Assembly (NCBI GenBank): GCA_029561735.1 | Contig: JAKQWZ010000022.1 | Location: 1-38,351 of the forward strand | Length of the DNA: 38,351 nt | Source of the DNA: Candidatus Omnitrophota bacterium | Lineage (GTDB): Bacteria; Omnitrophota; Gorgyraeia; Gygaellales; Profunditerraquicolaceae | Direction: 5' to 3' | Shown: one piece after another, positions 37,801 through 38,351 of the stretch | Numbering within the stretch: position 1 is the stretch's first letter | Layout: the number at the start of each line of letters is the position of its first letter | Translations under genes and position numbers: made by a program | Notes under the pieces: model-generated | Databases searched by the model: none | What the model was told of the DNA's origin: nothing | What the model saw: only the letters and a program-made list of their open reading frames with translations

Positions 37801-38351
37801 ATTATGTGCTTAAAAACTATATGCCCGCCGGTATTGCCCCTGATTGACCCTAATCTTTCTATCTGTAATCCTAAGCCCTCTAATTGCTCATGCATATAAT
37901 CAGCCATATTATTGACGCCTTTAATATCATGCGTGCCGCTGTGGATTCCGACCATTTCAGCCAAAATATCCTGCCAGTTAGAAGCAATTAAACCGATTAA
38001 AAGAACTGCGGCAAATACATTTAATCCGATATGCTGGCCTAACCAGCCCAAAAGCACTGTCCCGCCGATAATCGCCACCACCGCACCCAGTGAAGCCGGT
38101 GAAATAACCGGCGATCTGCTGTATACAATCCCATCAGCCGGTTTCCGGGCAAAGGCGATCAGGTTATGCTCCCCTCTCTCATCAACATCTTCTATTATCT
38201 CTGAGCATAGAACCAAGCCGTTACGTTGGATAAGCGCAGACAATAATTCTTTAGTATACAGCTGATAAAATCTCCTGCCTAAATTTTCCGAGGCTGCCAA
38301 AGTTGAATTGGAAGATTTTTTTGTATCTATTGCCATAAAACCTTGGCGGTC
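1..38351 (-). CDS. Giant multidomain membrane protein, internal or near-N-terminal part, at least 12,783 codons
   Basis: A single minus-strand frame (codon low positions divisible by 3) has no TAA, TAG or TGA from 38351 down to 3. All recognisable domain motifs, from the M20 peptidase at 37.7 kb to the helix-turn-helix at 1.95 kb, are in this frame, so it is truly coding and not an accident of composition. The chain holds roughly 25-35 predicted membrane segments in clusters separated by soluble enzyme domains and helical stretches. Proteins this long are known mainly from Omnitrophota. The left end is open, so the C-terminus lies outside. At the right, an ATG at 38334-38336 (MAIDTKK...) has AAGG four bases upstream and could be the true start, but the frame is also open through the five codons before it. 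Overall function is unknown; the domains suggest a surface or envelope-associated polyprotein with protease, signalling and carbohydrate-active parts. Standard code suffices; no recoding is needed. Confidence 0.93.
1850..2130 (-). other. Domain: sigma-region-4 / LuxR-like helix-turn-helix
   Basis: FTPLQQRIIMLKLKGLNKQE continuing IADELGISVQEF (about 2.02-1.90 kb) fits the four-helix pattern of sigma-70 region 4 and LuxR-type DNA-binding domains (LxxRxxxIlxLxxxGxsxxEIAxxLgIS). The recognition helix is followed by NEECPIMARLVNRLLGEKGF. A DNA-binding domain inside a giant membrane-threaded chain is unusual; it lies just before a membrane hairpin, so if it works it must be on the cytoplasmic side or be released by cleavage. 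The helices before it (2.6-2.2 kb) are soluble and acidic. Confidence 0.65.
2663..2690 (-). repeat. Short coding repeat, copy 2 (IPPQARGGV)
   Basis: 28 bases encoding IPPQARGGV, differing from copy 1 (5780-5807) at three positions. Both copies are unusually GC-rich relative to their surroundings and both read into a small-residue stretch (here GAPVGAVVCG). Confidence 0.65.
2700..3550 (-). other. Domain: unrecognised module with GDFTDCC motif
   Basis: RNPGRDLFLGDFTDCCLAMS (near 3.16 kb) is followed by a helix, then GVTAALAWVYISEQGDLAIQ and NLEIS (near 3.02 kb), a strand pattern that recalls acetyltransferase (GNAT-like) folds. LIGMPGHGKFFGHGGF (near 2.83 kb) is glycine- and histidine-rich. 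No family can be named with confidence. The module ends in repeat IPPQARGGV. Confidence 0.35.
3560..6300 (-). other. Region: helical solenoid (HEAT/TPR-like)
   Basis: After a mixed segment (6.2-5.8 kb, CESASRIYHHGIYIRERGLP), about 730 residues of regular amphipathic helices follow, for example ALEAITNYPEKIDSWQVVRW, EEAIRCIRQLGDDWDHFKAE, LLTEIFEISVKQRHWSFADS and GLVIEIILPGSLKHLIGLLR. Helix-turn-helix units of about 35-40 residues with recurring Leu/Ala positions suggest a HEAT- or TPR-like superhelix. Base composition is clearly richer in G+C than the 29-31 kb part, hinting at a different origin. No catalytic motif. Confidence 0.5.
5780..5807 (-). repeat. Short coding repeat, copy 1 (IPAQAWGGV)
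   Basis: A GC-rich 28-base stretch encoding IPAQAWGGV matches 2663-2690 at 25 of 28 bases in the same codon phase. It sits about 170 residues after the QxRP end of the ATP-grasp domain, in the sequence VPISGEIPAQAWGGVAVD. Confidence 0.65.
6310..7630 (-). other. Domain: PPDK/PEP-synthase N-terminal ATP-grasp domain
   Basis: LHGGKVAWLLILKELGLP and GFILPPFVTL (7.61-7.52 kb) match the N-terminal start of pyruvate,phosphate dikinase, PEP synthase and glucan dikinase (LGGKxxxLxxLxxxGlpVPxGFxxt). LIARSSGFGEDSFETSMA (near 6.97 kb) is the ATP-binding RSSxxxED loop, VPAEKAGIGFS (near 6.79 kb) the AGV-like segment, and DIEFAF with LYIVQVRPIT (about 6.40-6.34 kb) the closing QxRP motif. An inserted stretch (about 7.4-7.1 kb) makes the domain long. 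The swivelling phospho-His domain and PEP-binding barrel that normally follow are not seen, so only the ATP-using half is present. Glucan-phosphorylating enzymes share this fold, which would suit the amylase elsewhere in the chain, but that link is only inference. Confidence 0.85.
7640..8600 (-). other. Region: acidic helical segment
   Basis: About 320 residues of charged helices (YFELAELLNIFEETKSDIIK, IINRAMREKRPFNESEAQKI, GLHKAKIGDLDDQDISGLQK) ending in a basic patch (GKKKGKRRDRSMPAQPR, near 7.68 kb) just before the ATP-grasp domain. No motif recognised. Confidence 0.35.
8600..10060 (-). other. Region: unrecognised soluble domains with HEFFA metallopeptidase-like remnant
   Basis: The segment 9.9-9.6 kb (LPFVFGHFHRRRPDCVVKED, GIFVNLDPSRGDVS) and an acidic helical stretch (9.5-9.3 kb) match nothing I know. 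VLVHEFFAWFGERQWW (His 9021-9023, Glu 9018-9020) followed by GHDFGEQIAALF has the look of a zinc-peptidase helix where the second His of HExxH is Ala and a later His-Asp pair follows. It is either a divergent metal site or a dead peptidase. The block ends with charged helices. Confidence 0.35.
10060..12960 (-). other. Region: helical solenoid with three membrane clusters
   Basis: 12.96-12.0 kb is a helical region (RLAFLEKKIKKILNTFSVNT, LKALVLALGRISQEKCDML). Membrane helices follow at 11.91-11.73 kb (ARIIMIIFSTVIFWGAAGFA; AAAIIVMAVYIIGSALIIGY), 11.33-11.26 kb (GTVAFAFFTFLAVAIYA) and 10.22-10.08 kb. The last cluster reads LPFAHAPPLWLTVAILLIVA and is a possible distant relative of linker repeat R (APPxWL before a helix). 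Between them are soluble helical and mixed segments (11.2-10.3 kb) with no motif I know. Confidence 0.45.
12970..13830 (-). other. Domain: sensor histidine kinase core with intact ATPase, H-box His replaced
   Basis: The GHKL ATPase is clear: N-box WLNFIRNSIEAMGY (13240-13266), G1 box DNGPGIP (13117-13137), and G2 box KKTGTGTGTRDNKRVIESLG near 13.05 kb, ending in GGSFRIS. A dimerisation-like helix pair precedes it, but the segment aligning with the HExxNPL box reads SNETSQSINELSG near 13.80 kb, with Asn (13803-13805) where the phospho-accepting His should be. A second helix has NKHRLNDILKEIQDF. So ATP binding should work, but autophosphorylation at the usual place should not. A partner His exists in the H-box at about 19.7 kb of the same chain. 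Confidence 0.85.
13830..15160 (-). other. Region: membrane hinge then helical domain
   Basis: Two hydrophobic segments (NLLLALPFTAMLP at 15.12-15.08 kb; PLAALIINIVATLLLINIAL at 15.0-14.94 kb) are followed by about 370 residues of helices such as LIRKAFDYLQGRAREKRMQQ, MLLEKIPPERIIAVCPRLWP and LGIISLFSQDEKFREMFVNN. This is the arrangement expected of a sensor kinase input: kinase-like domain, membrane, signalling helices, then the ATPase module. No ligand-binding family recognised. Confidence 0.45.
15290..16110 (-). other. Domain: protein-kinase-like fold (Hanks-type or ABC1-like)
   Basis: Kinase landmarks appear in order: IFAVEIK with the ATP-binding Lys at 15960-15962, a long N-to-C lobe linker, GNDLHLENVSLN giving the catalytic loop (Asp at 15564-15566, Asn at 15549-15551) and PADFGIAGTV giving the metal-binding DFG (15501-15509). 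The DLHxxN form resembles ABC1/AarF and aminoglycoside-kinase-like proteins more than classical HRDxKxxN kinases. All three key residues are kept, so phosphotransfer activity is plausible. It lies C-ward of the methyltransferase-like domain and just N-ward of a membrane hinge, so it is probably cytoplasmic. Its substrate may be another part of the chain. Confidence 0.72.
16110..17220 (-). other. Region: helical linker between methyltransferase- and kinase-like domains
   Basis: About 370 residues, mainly amphipathic helices: LNTTLTAIAEHENAELQGKT, YKKVKFLLEFKQLQAEITEA, LIPVLEQLVRLIKINQLQDV and LRRKLKELLISSVEAKEEFE. The segment YALGVLHNWAIEGNRVAIDA resembles an ARM/HEAT-like turn. No enzyme motif. 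KKRCPEKKC (near 16.68 kb) is a short Cys pair. Confidence 0.4.
17230..18000 (-). other. Domain: class I SAM-dependent methyltransferase-like
   Basis: KKSILDTASGPQEFIHCLG (17.91-17.86 kb) fits motif I of Rossmann-fold methyltransferases (hhDxGxGxG, here DTASGP). LELIGSDIALDA follows as motif II with an acidic residue at the strand end, then KFDLAIFGANYFEMI (near 17.70 kb) as motif IV, and SLGNALLDGGILMVGLYTN (near 17.34 kb) as the usual LxxGGxLxx segment. About 190-200 residues separate the first and last, longer than the minimal fold, with an inserted stretch holding KYAIITNFDSLAMI. Substrate unknown. The normal glycine-rich loop is degenerate (TASG), so catalytic activity is uncertain. Confidence 0.6.
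18040..18980 (-). other. Domain: HExxH zincin-like segment within a helical region
   Basis: A soluble segment after the membrane block contains FQFIISHEEIHAQNP, with HEEIH at 18651-18665 on a hydrophobic helix, the standard zinc-binding and catalytic pattern of gluzincin and metzincin peptidases. NEVETFWEQL follows and could give a Glu ligand, though the spacing (about 10 residues) is short for typical gluzincins. The strand before it (QFSVAFYNQHHKRVHYAPCL) would suit an edge strand. The remainder (18.55-18.05 kb) is helical. I cannot name the peptidase family; activity is possible but unproven. Confidence 0.55.
18990..19570 (-). other. Region: polytopic membrane block (about six helices)
   Basis: Consecutive hydrophobic helices: PLAFIPAALLGIGTIKLSLL, CGAAAIAFLLM, VIWAFAAFSWKVVVML, MLGNLMAGFLFAAFIYFIQ, GGFCLAIYAISLVAS and GPLAGIFGIFLLFLAPF. 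Loops are short apart from a Cys-containing one (KVKCEWNMDCG, near 19.17 kb). No transporter or enzyme signature. It links the H-box domain to the HEEIH domain. Confidence 0.65.
19580..19990 (-). other. Domain: histidine-kinase H-box (HisKA-like) without adjacent ATPase
   Basis: ERHDFNGALGVISGNAEMII (19.70-19.77 kb) closely matches the HDFNNxLxxIxGNxEL phospho-accepting helix of hybrid histidine kinases, with the His intact. A second helix (GEVLDVILLYVQNAAESQER) follows and would complete the four-helix dimer. Normally an ATPase domain comes next, but here membrane helices begin at once. The only GHKL-type ATPase in the window lies about 6.5 kb further along (13.3-13.0 kb). A preceding helical region (VEEMLAAFERAELHWQQV) could be a coiled-coil signal helix. 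So either this His is phosphorylated by a distant domain of the same chain, or it is a relic. Confidence 0.72.
20032..20081 (-). repeat. Linker repeat K, copy 2 (HGFGAMKPGEFDGG)
   Basis: Encodes DKPPHGFGAMKPGEFDGG, followed by TEYGGSSSP. It is 38/50 identical to copy 1 at DNA level. It separates the site-2 protease from the H-box module, as copy 1 separates the membrane region from the radical SAM module, and so behaves like a module boundary mark. Confidence 0.8.
20160..20830 (-). other. Domain: M50 / site-2-protease-type intramembrane metalloprotease
   Basis: Hydrophobic helices (20.80-20.63 kb) precede LFLPHEFGHYLAARL, holding the HExxH zinc motif at 20469-20483 within a membrane helix. 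LLTGPAVDALLALL (near 20.31 kb) matches the conserved GP-x3-D/N segment, and FSDDAKSDGLRF (near 20.19 kb) can supply the third zinc ligand, the Asp of the NPDG-like motif. Site-2 proteases cut membrane helices after a first cleavage, often in signalling. The core looks complete. A soluble insertion of about 40 residues (ITVVKDDIHLGLKLEFDD) lies between the two motifs. It follows the amylase and precedes repeat K copy 2. Confidence 0.85.
20880..22280 (-). other. Domain: GH13 alpha-amylase-type glycoside hydrolase
   Basis: All four conserved GH13 regions are present in order: DLVANH (21972-21989), FDGFRLDA with nucleophile Asp at 21759-21761, FFAEAF with acid/base Glu at 21609-21611, and GHD with the transition-state Asp at 21420-21422. 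VTAPGVPMFYNGEL follows, the usual PGxPxxYxGxE segment. GTIWLTGVAENENGQ at the start (near 22.1 kb) is the first barrel strand. A beta-sandwich C-domain follows (AFLREHNSEQVIVVANLNN, near 21.08 kb). The domain of about 460 residues is therefore complete and probably hydrolyses or rearranges alpha-1,4-glucans. No signal peptide stands before it; localisation depends on membrane topology of the giant chain. Confidence 0.92.
22370..23550 (-). other. Domain: radical SAM enzyme
   Basis: Radical SAM enzymes use a [4Fe-4S] cluster and S-adenosylmethionine to make a radical that modifies peptides, RNA or small molecules. The cluster motif CxxxCxxC is seen as WGCSTQCDHCC (Cys codons 23181-23183, 23169-23171, 23160-23162), after a beta strand ARVIPV. 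ITSGFLSGS (near 22.98 kb) and VNISIAPSAW (near 22.88 kb) suit later strands of the partial barrel. A C-terminal Cys cluster, CLFCKIDCKGSAAGC (22.38-22.44 kb), resembles the auxiliary-cluster (SPASM/twitch-like) tails of peptide-modifying members. The domain follows repeat K and runs straight into the amylase with only a short linker. Substrate unknown; a peptide in the same chain is one idea. Confidence 0.78.
23578..23627 (-). repeat. Linker repeat K, copy 1 (HGCGAMKPGEFDDG)
   Basis: Encodes DQPAHGCGAMKPGEFDDG, followed by SEYDGY. Ungapped alignment with copy 2 (20032-20081) matches 38 of 50 bases, in the same codon phase. It stands directly before the radical SAM block. The Met in the motif lacks a ribosome-binding site upstream (GGTTGCGGGGCA), so it is more likely a linker than a start today, though it could be a fossil N-terminus. 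Confidence 0.8.
23630..24490 (-). other. Region: membrane hairpin, small beta domain and helical linker
   Basis: A hydrophobic stretch (LLMPVLVLLGAVILAKLGLG and onward, 24.46-24.35 kb) is followed by a beta-rich segment with alternating hydrophobics (QLIVRADRFEYKHGSRVQRY, VVVIEVNYSECKIKFEITG; 24.3-24.0 kb). A helical linker (23.9-23.65 kb, QIIEATIDRILKVVQGQL) then runs into repeat K copy 1. No family recognised. Confidence 0.4.
24500..25870 (-). other. Domain: unrecognised soluble module with GRWLGVKG motif
   Basis: About 450 residues. The most conserved-looking core is AYFPLADGRWLGVKGCGQ followed by PPYYWRE and RYWGLATLKEA (25.46-25.33 kb), which has the feel of a nucleotide- or cofactor-binding beta hairpin; a later TDGSGNLAG and PQLLCTDKKLLKLRRAI follow. 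I cannot assign it to a family; a kinase- or AMPylase-like fold is possible because of the GxxLGxKGxG pattern, but no catalytic triad is visible. The C-ward half (24.9-24.5 kb) is helical and acidic and leads into the next membrane hairpin. Confidence 0.35.
25870..26690 (-). other. Region: polytopic membrane segment
   Basis: Hydrophobic helices occur at about 26.67-26.60 kb, 26.56-26.38 kb (several, e.g. LELILVGFTFIAIGVGLF and AYLALAYFAFAGCKLLYLAF) and 25.96-25.88 kb (LAAMIIAFLAIILVGYQFAV). The loops between them are charged (MTEAERREAELRHKVWQNIM, near 26.04 kb). No enzyme motif. It anchors the chain after the MutS-like domain. Confidence 0.6.
26690..26732 (-). repeat. Linker repeat R, copy 3 (GIGNLAPP + membrane helix)
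   Basis: Encodes SLMLDKFHGIGNLAPPQWLA, then NLSF and a membrane helix (LVTAVFISLAAILALSMAG). The 43-base core is 39/43 identical to copy 2. It closes the MutS-like block, so copies 2 and 3 bracket that ATPase exactly. Confidence 0.88.
26780..28700 (-). other. Domain: MutS-family ATPase (core helical domain plus ATPase)
   Basis: MutS-family proteins are ABC-type ATPases acting in DNA mismatch repair or recombination; several clades have unknown roles. The helical core contains VKSRLDAVTELA (near 28.39 kb), matching the MutS domain III pattern, and KIIGGRPLNL (near 27.47 kb), like the stretch before the ATPase. The ATPase has Walker A TGAYEDGKSST (27318-27347) running into LGGPVPAQ, a hallmark of MutS (GxxVPA), then Walker B IYLLDEPFRGAF (Asp 27096-27098, Glu 27093-27095). 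CLTVITTQDSCVADRL (near 26.99 kb) takes the place of the usual TH switch. A Cys-rich loop (CRDCSDKGSEIC, near 28.26 kb) may bind metal. No N-terminal mismatch-reading domain or SMR nuclease is seen, and membrane helices flank it on both sides, so a classical repair role is doubtful. Confidence 0.82.
28784..28826 (-). repeat. Linker repeat R, copy 2 (GIGNIAPP + membrane helix)
   Basis: Encodes MLDKSHGIGNIAPPDSLNPL and then a membrane helix (LIILGLAALLLLALPI). The 43-base core differs from copy 3 at only four positions, which is much closer than the surrounding coding sequence, so recent copying or strong selection is likely. It marks the entry to the MutS-like block. Confidence 0.88.
28860..29360 (-). 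other. Region: unrecognised short soluble module before repeat R copy 2
   Basis: About 165 residues containing YLLTTFGPDKGEKYARLF, a basic helix (ASRERRERKKNYGHHP, near 29.10 kb) and a segment STGFLEPEGTGVIPSDDLCC leading to AAHLTGRDVNILGRGYFSPK. I recognise no family. It sits between the helical region and repeat R copy 2. Confidence 0.35.
29450..31060 (-). other. Region: TPR-like helical repeats
   Basis: About 530 residues of alternating amphipathic helices with Ala, Leu and Tyr periodicity. Examples are FAECAKLAGDKQYREAIPLA near 30.69 kb, LLNIYAYCLAKLVDLNYD near 30.26 kb, and EMLFDLGQIELAEKLNQV near 29.90 kb. The GDKQYREAIPLAEHA unit closely resembles a TPR helix pair (GxxxxAxxxxxxA). No enzyme motif. 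Such solenoids usually bind proteins. A lysine/arginine-rich stretch (KEKDRRKRTGRKPEKEQQ, near 29.37 kb) closes the block and is probably a disordered linker. Confidence 0.55.
31175..31217 (-). repeat. Linker repeat R, copy 1 (GLGNLAPP + membrane helix)
   Basis: Encodes MIDKFCGLGNLAPP followed by DWLSNL and a strongly hydrophobic helix (SIILGILVILLFLAK). A 43-base core aligns without gaps to copies 2 and 3; against copy 2, 32 of 43 bases match. It is preceded by a glycine-rich FIGFGL hydrophobic stretch also found in copy 2. It sits between the HD-domain region and the TPR-like region and looks like a reused module boundary. Confidence 0.8.
31600..32200 (-). other. Domain: HD / cyclic-nucleotide-phosphodiesterase-like metal hydrolase
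   Basis: YHCLEHSQEV (His at 32178-32180 and 32166-32168) fits the YHxxxHxxxV pattern that opens 3',5'-cyclic-nucleotide phosphodiesterase-type HD domains. ALLHDYP follows about 33 residues later with the HD dyad at 32067-32072, and RLLWIADVSATY near 31.76 kb could hold the final metal-binding Asp. Such domains bind one or two metals and cut phosphoester bonds, often of nucleotide second messengers or phosphorylated proteins. Spacing is compatible with an intact all-helical domain of about 200 residues. Substrate is not predictable. A Cys pair (DCRLC, near 31.69 kb) follows. Confidence 0.7.
32200..33590 (-). other. Region: unrecognised soluble domain, possibly a degenerate kinase fold
   Basis: About 460 residues between the CPBP protease and the HD domain. 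A beta-rich segment (VDYIQEGSVAIIFRTDV near 33.33 kb), a Glu-rich helix (FMEAEFEYMQTD), a segment MMTAYEFVEGICEINLY (near 33.09 kb) that resembles a kinase hinge, and SSAGDINMRKDA (near 32.88 kb) come in the order seen in aminoglycoside-phosphotransferase-like kinases (HGDxxxxN region). However, the ATP-binding Lys and the HGD His are not evident. I treat the kinase idea as a guess. The rest (32.8-32.2 kb) is mostly helical and acidic with no motif I know. Confidence 0.3.
33590..33990 (-). other. Domain: CPBP (CAAX/Abi-type) intramembrane protease
   Basis: The three diagnostic motifs of the CPBP family occur in order within hydrophobic helices. They are EEAVFR (EExxxR; Glu pair at 33894-33899, Arg at 33882-33884), YAALH (FxxxH-like; His at 33747-33749) and HILYN (HxxxN; His at 33615-33617, Asn at 33603-33605). 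In this family the Glu pair and His residues form the active site, which cleaves substrates inside the membrane; relatives process prenylated proteins or bacteriocins. The domain has about 130 residues and four to five helices, normal for the family core. All active-site residues are present. Its place inside a giant membrane-threaded chain makes self-processing conceivable, but nothing here proves it. Confidence 0.85.
34340..36141 (-). other. Region: membrane helices with polar hinge, partly DUF2934-like
   Basis: Hydrophobic helices lie at about 35.93-35.87 kb (YVLSVFVALIILTVIFKLF) and 35.82-35.71 kb. A charged stretch (35.7-34.8 kb) then includes a basic patch (PKRAYHRRKSRIKH near 35.33 kb) and two short segments of the form A-x3-VEYRWRQMGNPIADW and AIFYRLWSEGN (35.05-34.93 kb). 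These recall the small DUF2934 helix pattern (AYxxWxxxGxPxxxxxxWxxA), but the match is weak. More membrane helices follow at 34.72-34.61 kb and near 34.50-34.40 kb. No catalytic motif seen. The block lies between the M20 peptidase and the CPBP protease and may serve as a membrane scaffold. Confidence 0.45.
36142..36381 (-). CDS. Possible small protein overlapping the giant gene in another frame (79 aa)
   Basis: An ATG at 36381-36379 sits five bases after a strong Shine-Dalgarno sequence and opens a 79-codon frame ending in TGA at 36142. The product begins MPNLQNIQIHSIQFGDKG and reads as a plausible small soluble domain with balanced charges and many aromatic residues. The giant frame is also open through this stretch, but there its translation (for example LLARRIRIGVMNMRFSWK, then EQSRAGQPAACG) looks more like an out-of-frame reading than the protein on either side. 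A TAA in the small frame at 36397-36399 isolates it from upstream. Three readings are possible: a true overlapping gene, a relic of a once separate gene now read through in the wrong frame, or chance. No family recognised. Confidence 0.4.
   Translation of the reverse strand: MPNLQNIQIHSIQFGDKGIFACASYPDWCYEYAFFVEKDGTVKGRTTSGLWLKLSYEFSNSIQQKIRAAISQKSTTIYS
36387..36396 (-). promoter_or_regulatory. Strong Shine-Dalgarno inside the giant gene
   Basis: On the minus strand the bases read AAGGGAGGTG, then a five-base spacer CTGCC, then ATG. It is close to the ideal anti-16S complement and is the best ribosome-binding site I noticed in the window. In the giant frame the same bases encode KREVL. It decides the start of the 79-codon overlapping frame and is the main reason to take that frame seriously. 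Confidence 0.5.
36556..38130 (-). other. Domain: two membrane helices plus M20-family zinc metallopeptidase
   Basis: Two hydrophobic helices (about 38.11-37.98 kb) are followed by a complete M20 (ArgE/DapE/CPG2) peptidase, which normally removes residues from peptides or N-acyl amino acids using two zinc ions. Visible signatures in order: GHMDTV (first zinc His at 37764-37766), GAMDMKGG (bridging Asp at 37680-37682), SDEETGS (catalytic Glu and ligand Glu at 37575-37580), ASGHAGS of the dimerisation subdomain near 37.23 kb, and QNAHSKDE with the last zinc His at 36621-36623. The distance from first to last His is about 380 residues, the normal family length, so the domain looks whole and active. 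The helices would tether it to the membrane. Substrate cannot be told. It is the first recognisable module in the window, and the reading frame runs on after it with no stop. Confidence 0.9.
38334..38348 (-). promoter_or_regulatory. Possible translation start of the giant gene (weak)
   Basis: ATG at 38336-38334 is preceded by AAGG with a four-base spacer. The following residues, MAIDTKKSSNSTLAASENLG, read like a natural polar N-terminus ahead of the first membrane helix. Only 15 bases are visible upstream and they are open in the same frame (DRQGF), so an internal methionine is equally possible. Confidence 0.3.

Noticed and set aside
1-38351. Stop-codon reassignment as the cause of the long frame
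   Set aside because: The frame contains no TAA, TAG or TGA at all, so no recoding is required; other frames have frequent stops as usual.
1-38351. Series of separate genes with annotation merging them
   Set aside because: No in-frame stop separates the modules and I saw no terminator hairpins or spacers; only the 36.4 kb site shows a convincing internal ribosome-binding site.
1-38351. tRNA, rRNA, CRISPR, riboswitch or insertion sequence
   Set aside because: No such structure, inverted-repeat-bounded transposase or spaced direct-repeat array was seen; all sequence is accounted for by coding.

Overview
The whole window is the inside of one giant minus-strand gene. The minus frame whose codons start at plus positions 3, 6, 9 and so on stays open from the right edge to the left edge. 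It gives about 12,783 consecutive sense codons with no stop and neither terminus certain. I read this frame end to end and found no interruption. Every recognisable domain lies in it, and I saw no intergenic spacer, terminator, tRNA, rRNA, CRISPR array or insertion sequence. The ORFs of 60-214 codons in other frames are shadows, with one possible exception at 36142-36381.

Protein order runs from high to low coordinates: two membrane helices plus an M20 zinc peptidase (38.3-36.5 kb); membrane modules (36.1-34.3 kb); a CPBP/CAAX-type membrane protease (34.0-33.6 kb); a poorly conserved module (33.6-32.2 kb); an HD/phosphodiesterase-like domain (32.2-31.6 kb); a helical, TPR-like region (31.1-29.4 kb); a MutS-family ATPase (28.7-26.8 kb); membrane segments and unrecognised domains (26.7-23.6 kb); a radical SAM domain joined directly to a complete GH13 alpha-amylase (23.5-20.9 kb); an M50/site-2 protease (20.8-20.2 kb); a histidine-kinase H-box (about 19.7 kb); a polytopic membrane block; an HEEIH zincin-like motif (18.66 kb); a SAM methyltransferase-like domain (17.9-17.2 kb); a protein-kinase-like domain with DFG (16.1-15.3 kb); a membrane hinge and helical region; a histidine-kinase ATPase (13.3-13.0 kb); membrane and helical modules (12.9-8.6 kb); a pyruvate,phosphate dikinase-type ATP-grasp domain (7.6-6.3 kb); a helical solenoid (5.8-3.6 kb); a module with GDFTDCC (3.3-2.7 kb); and a sigma-region-4-like helix-turn-helix followed by membrane helices and a C-ward tail (2.1-0 kb).

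Some modules are separated by short repeated linkers that are conserved at DNA level. Family R (three copies, protein core GxGNxAPP, followed by a membrane helix) brackets the TPR-like and MutS blocks. Family K (two copies, core GAMKPGEFD) precedes the radical SAM-amylase and H-box blocks. A third pair shares IPxQAxGGV.

The size, the patchwork of unrelated enzymes, the many membrane segments and the about 45% GC suggest Omnitrophota (former OP3), where proteins of tens of thousands of residues are known. From memory, 'Candidatus Velamenicoccus archaeovorus' was reported with a protein of about 39,700 residues. I cannot confirm the organism here. The content resembles many genes fused without stops: proteases, signalling enzymes, a polysaccharide hydrolase, a mismatch-repair-type ATPase and a radical enzyme in one membrane-threaded chain. 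Whether it works as one chain or is cut into parts, perhaps by its own proteases, cannot be told from sequence.
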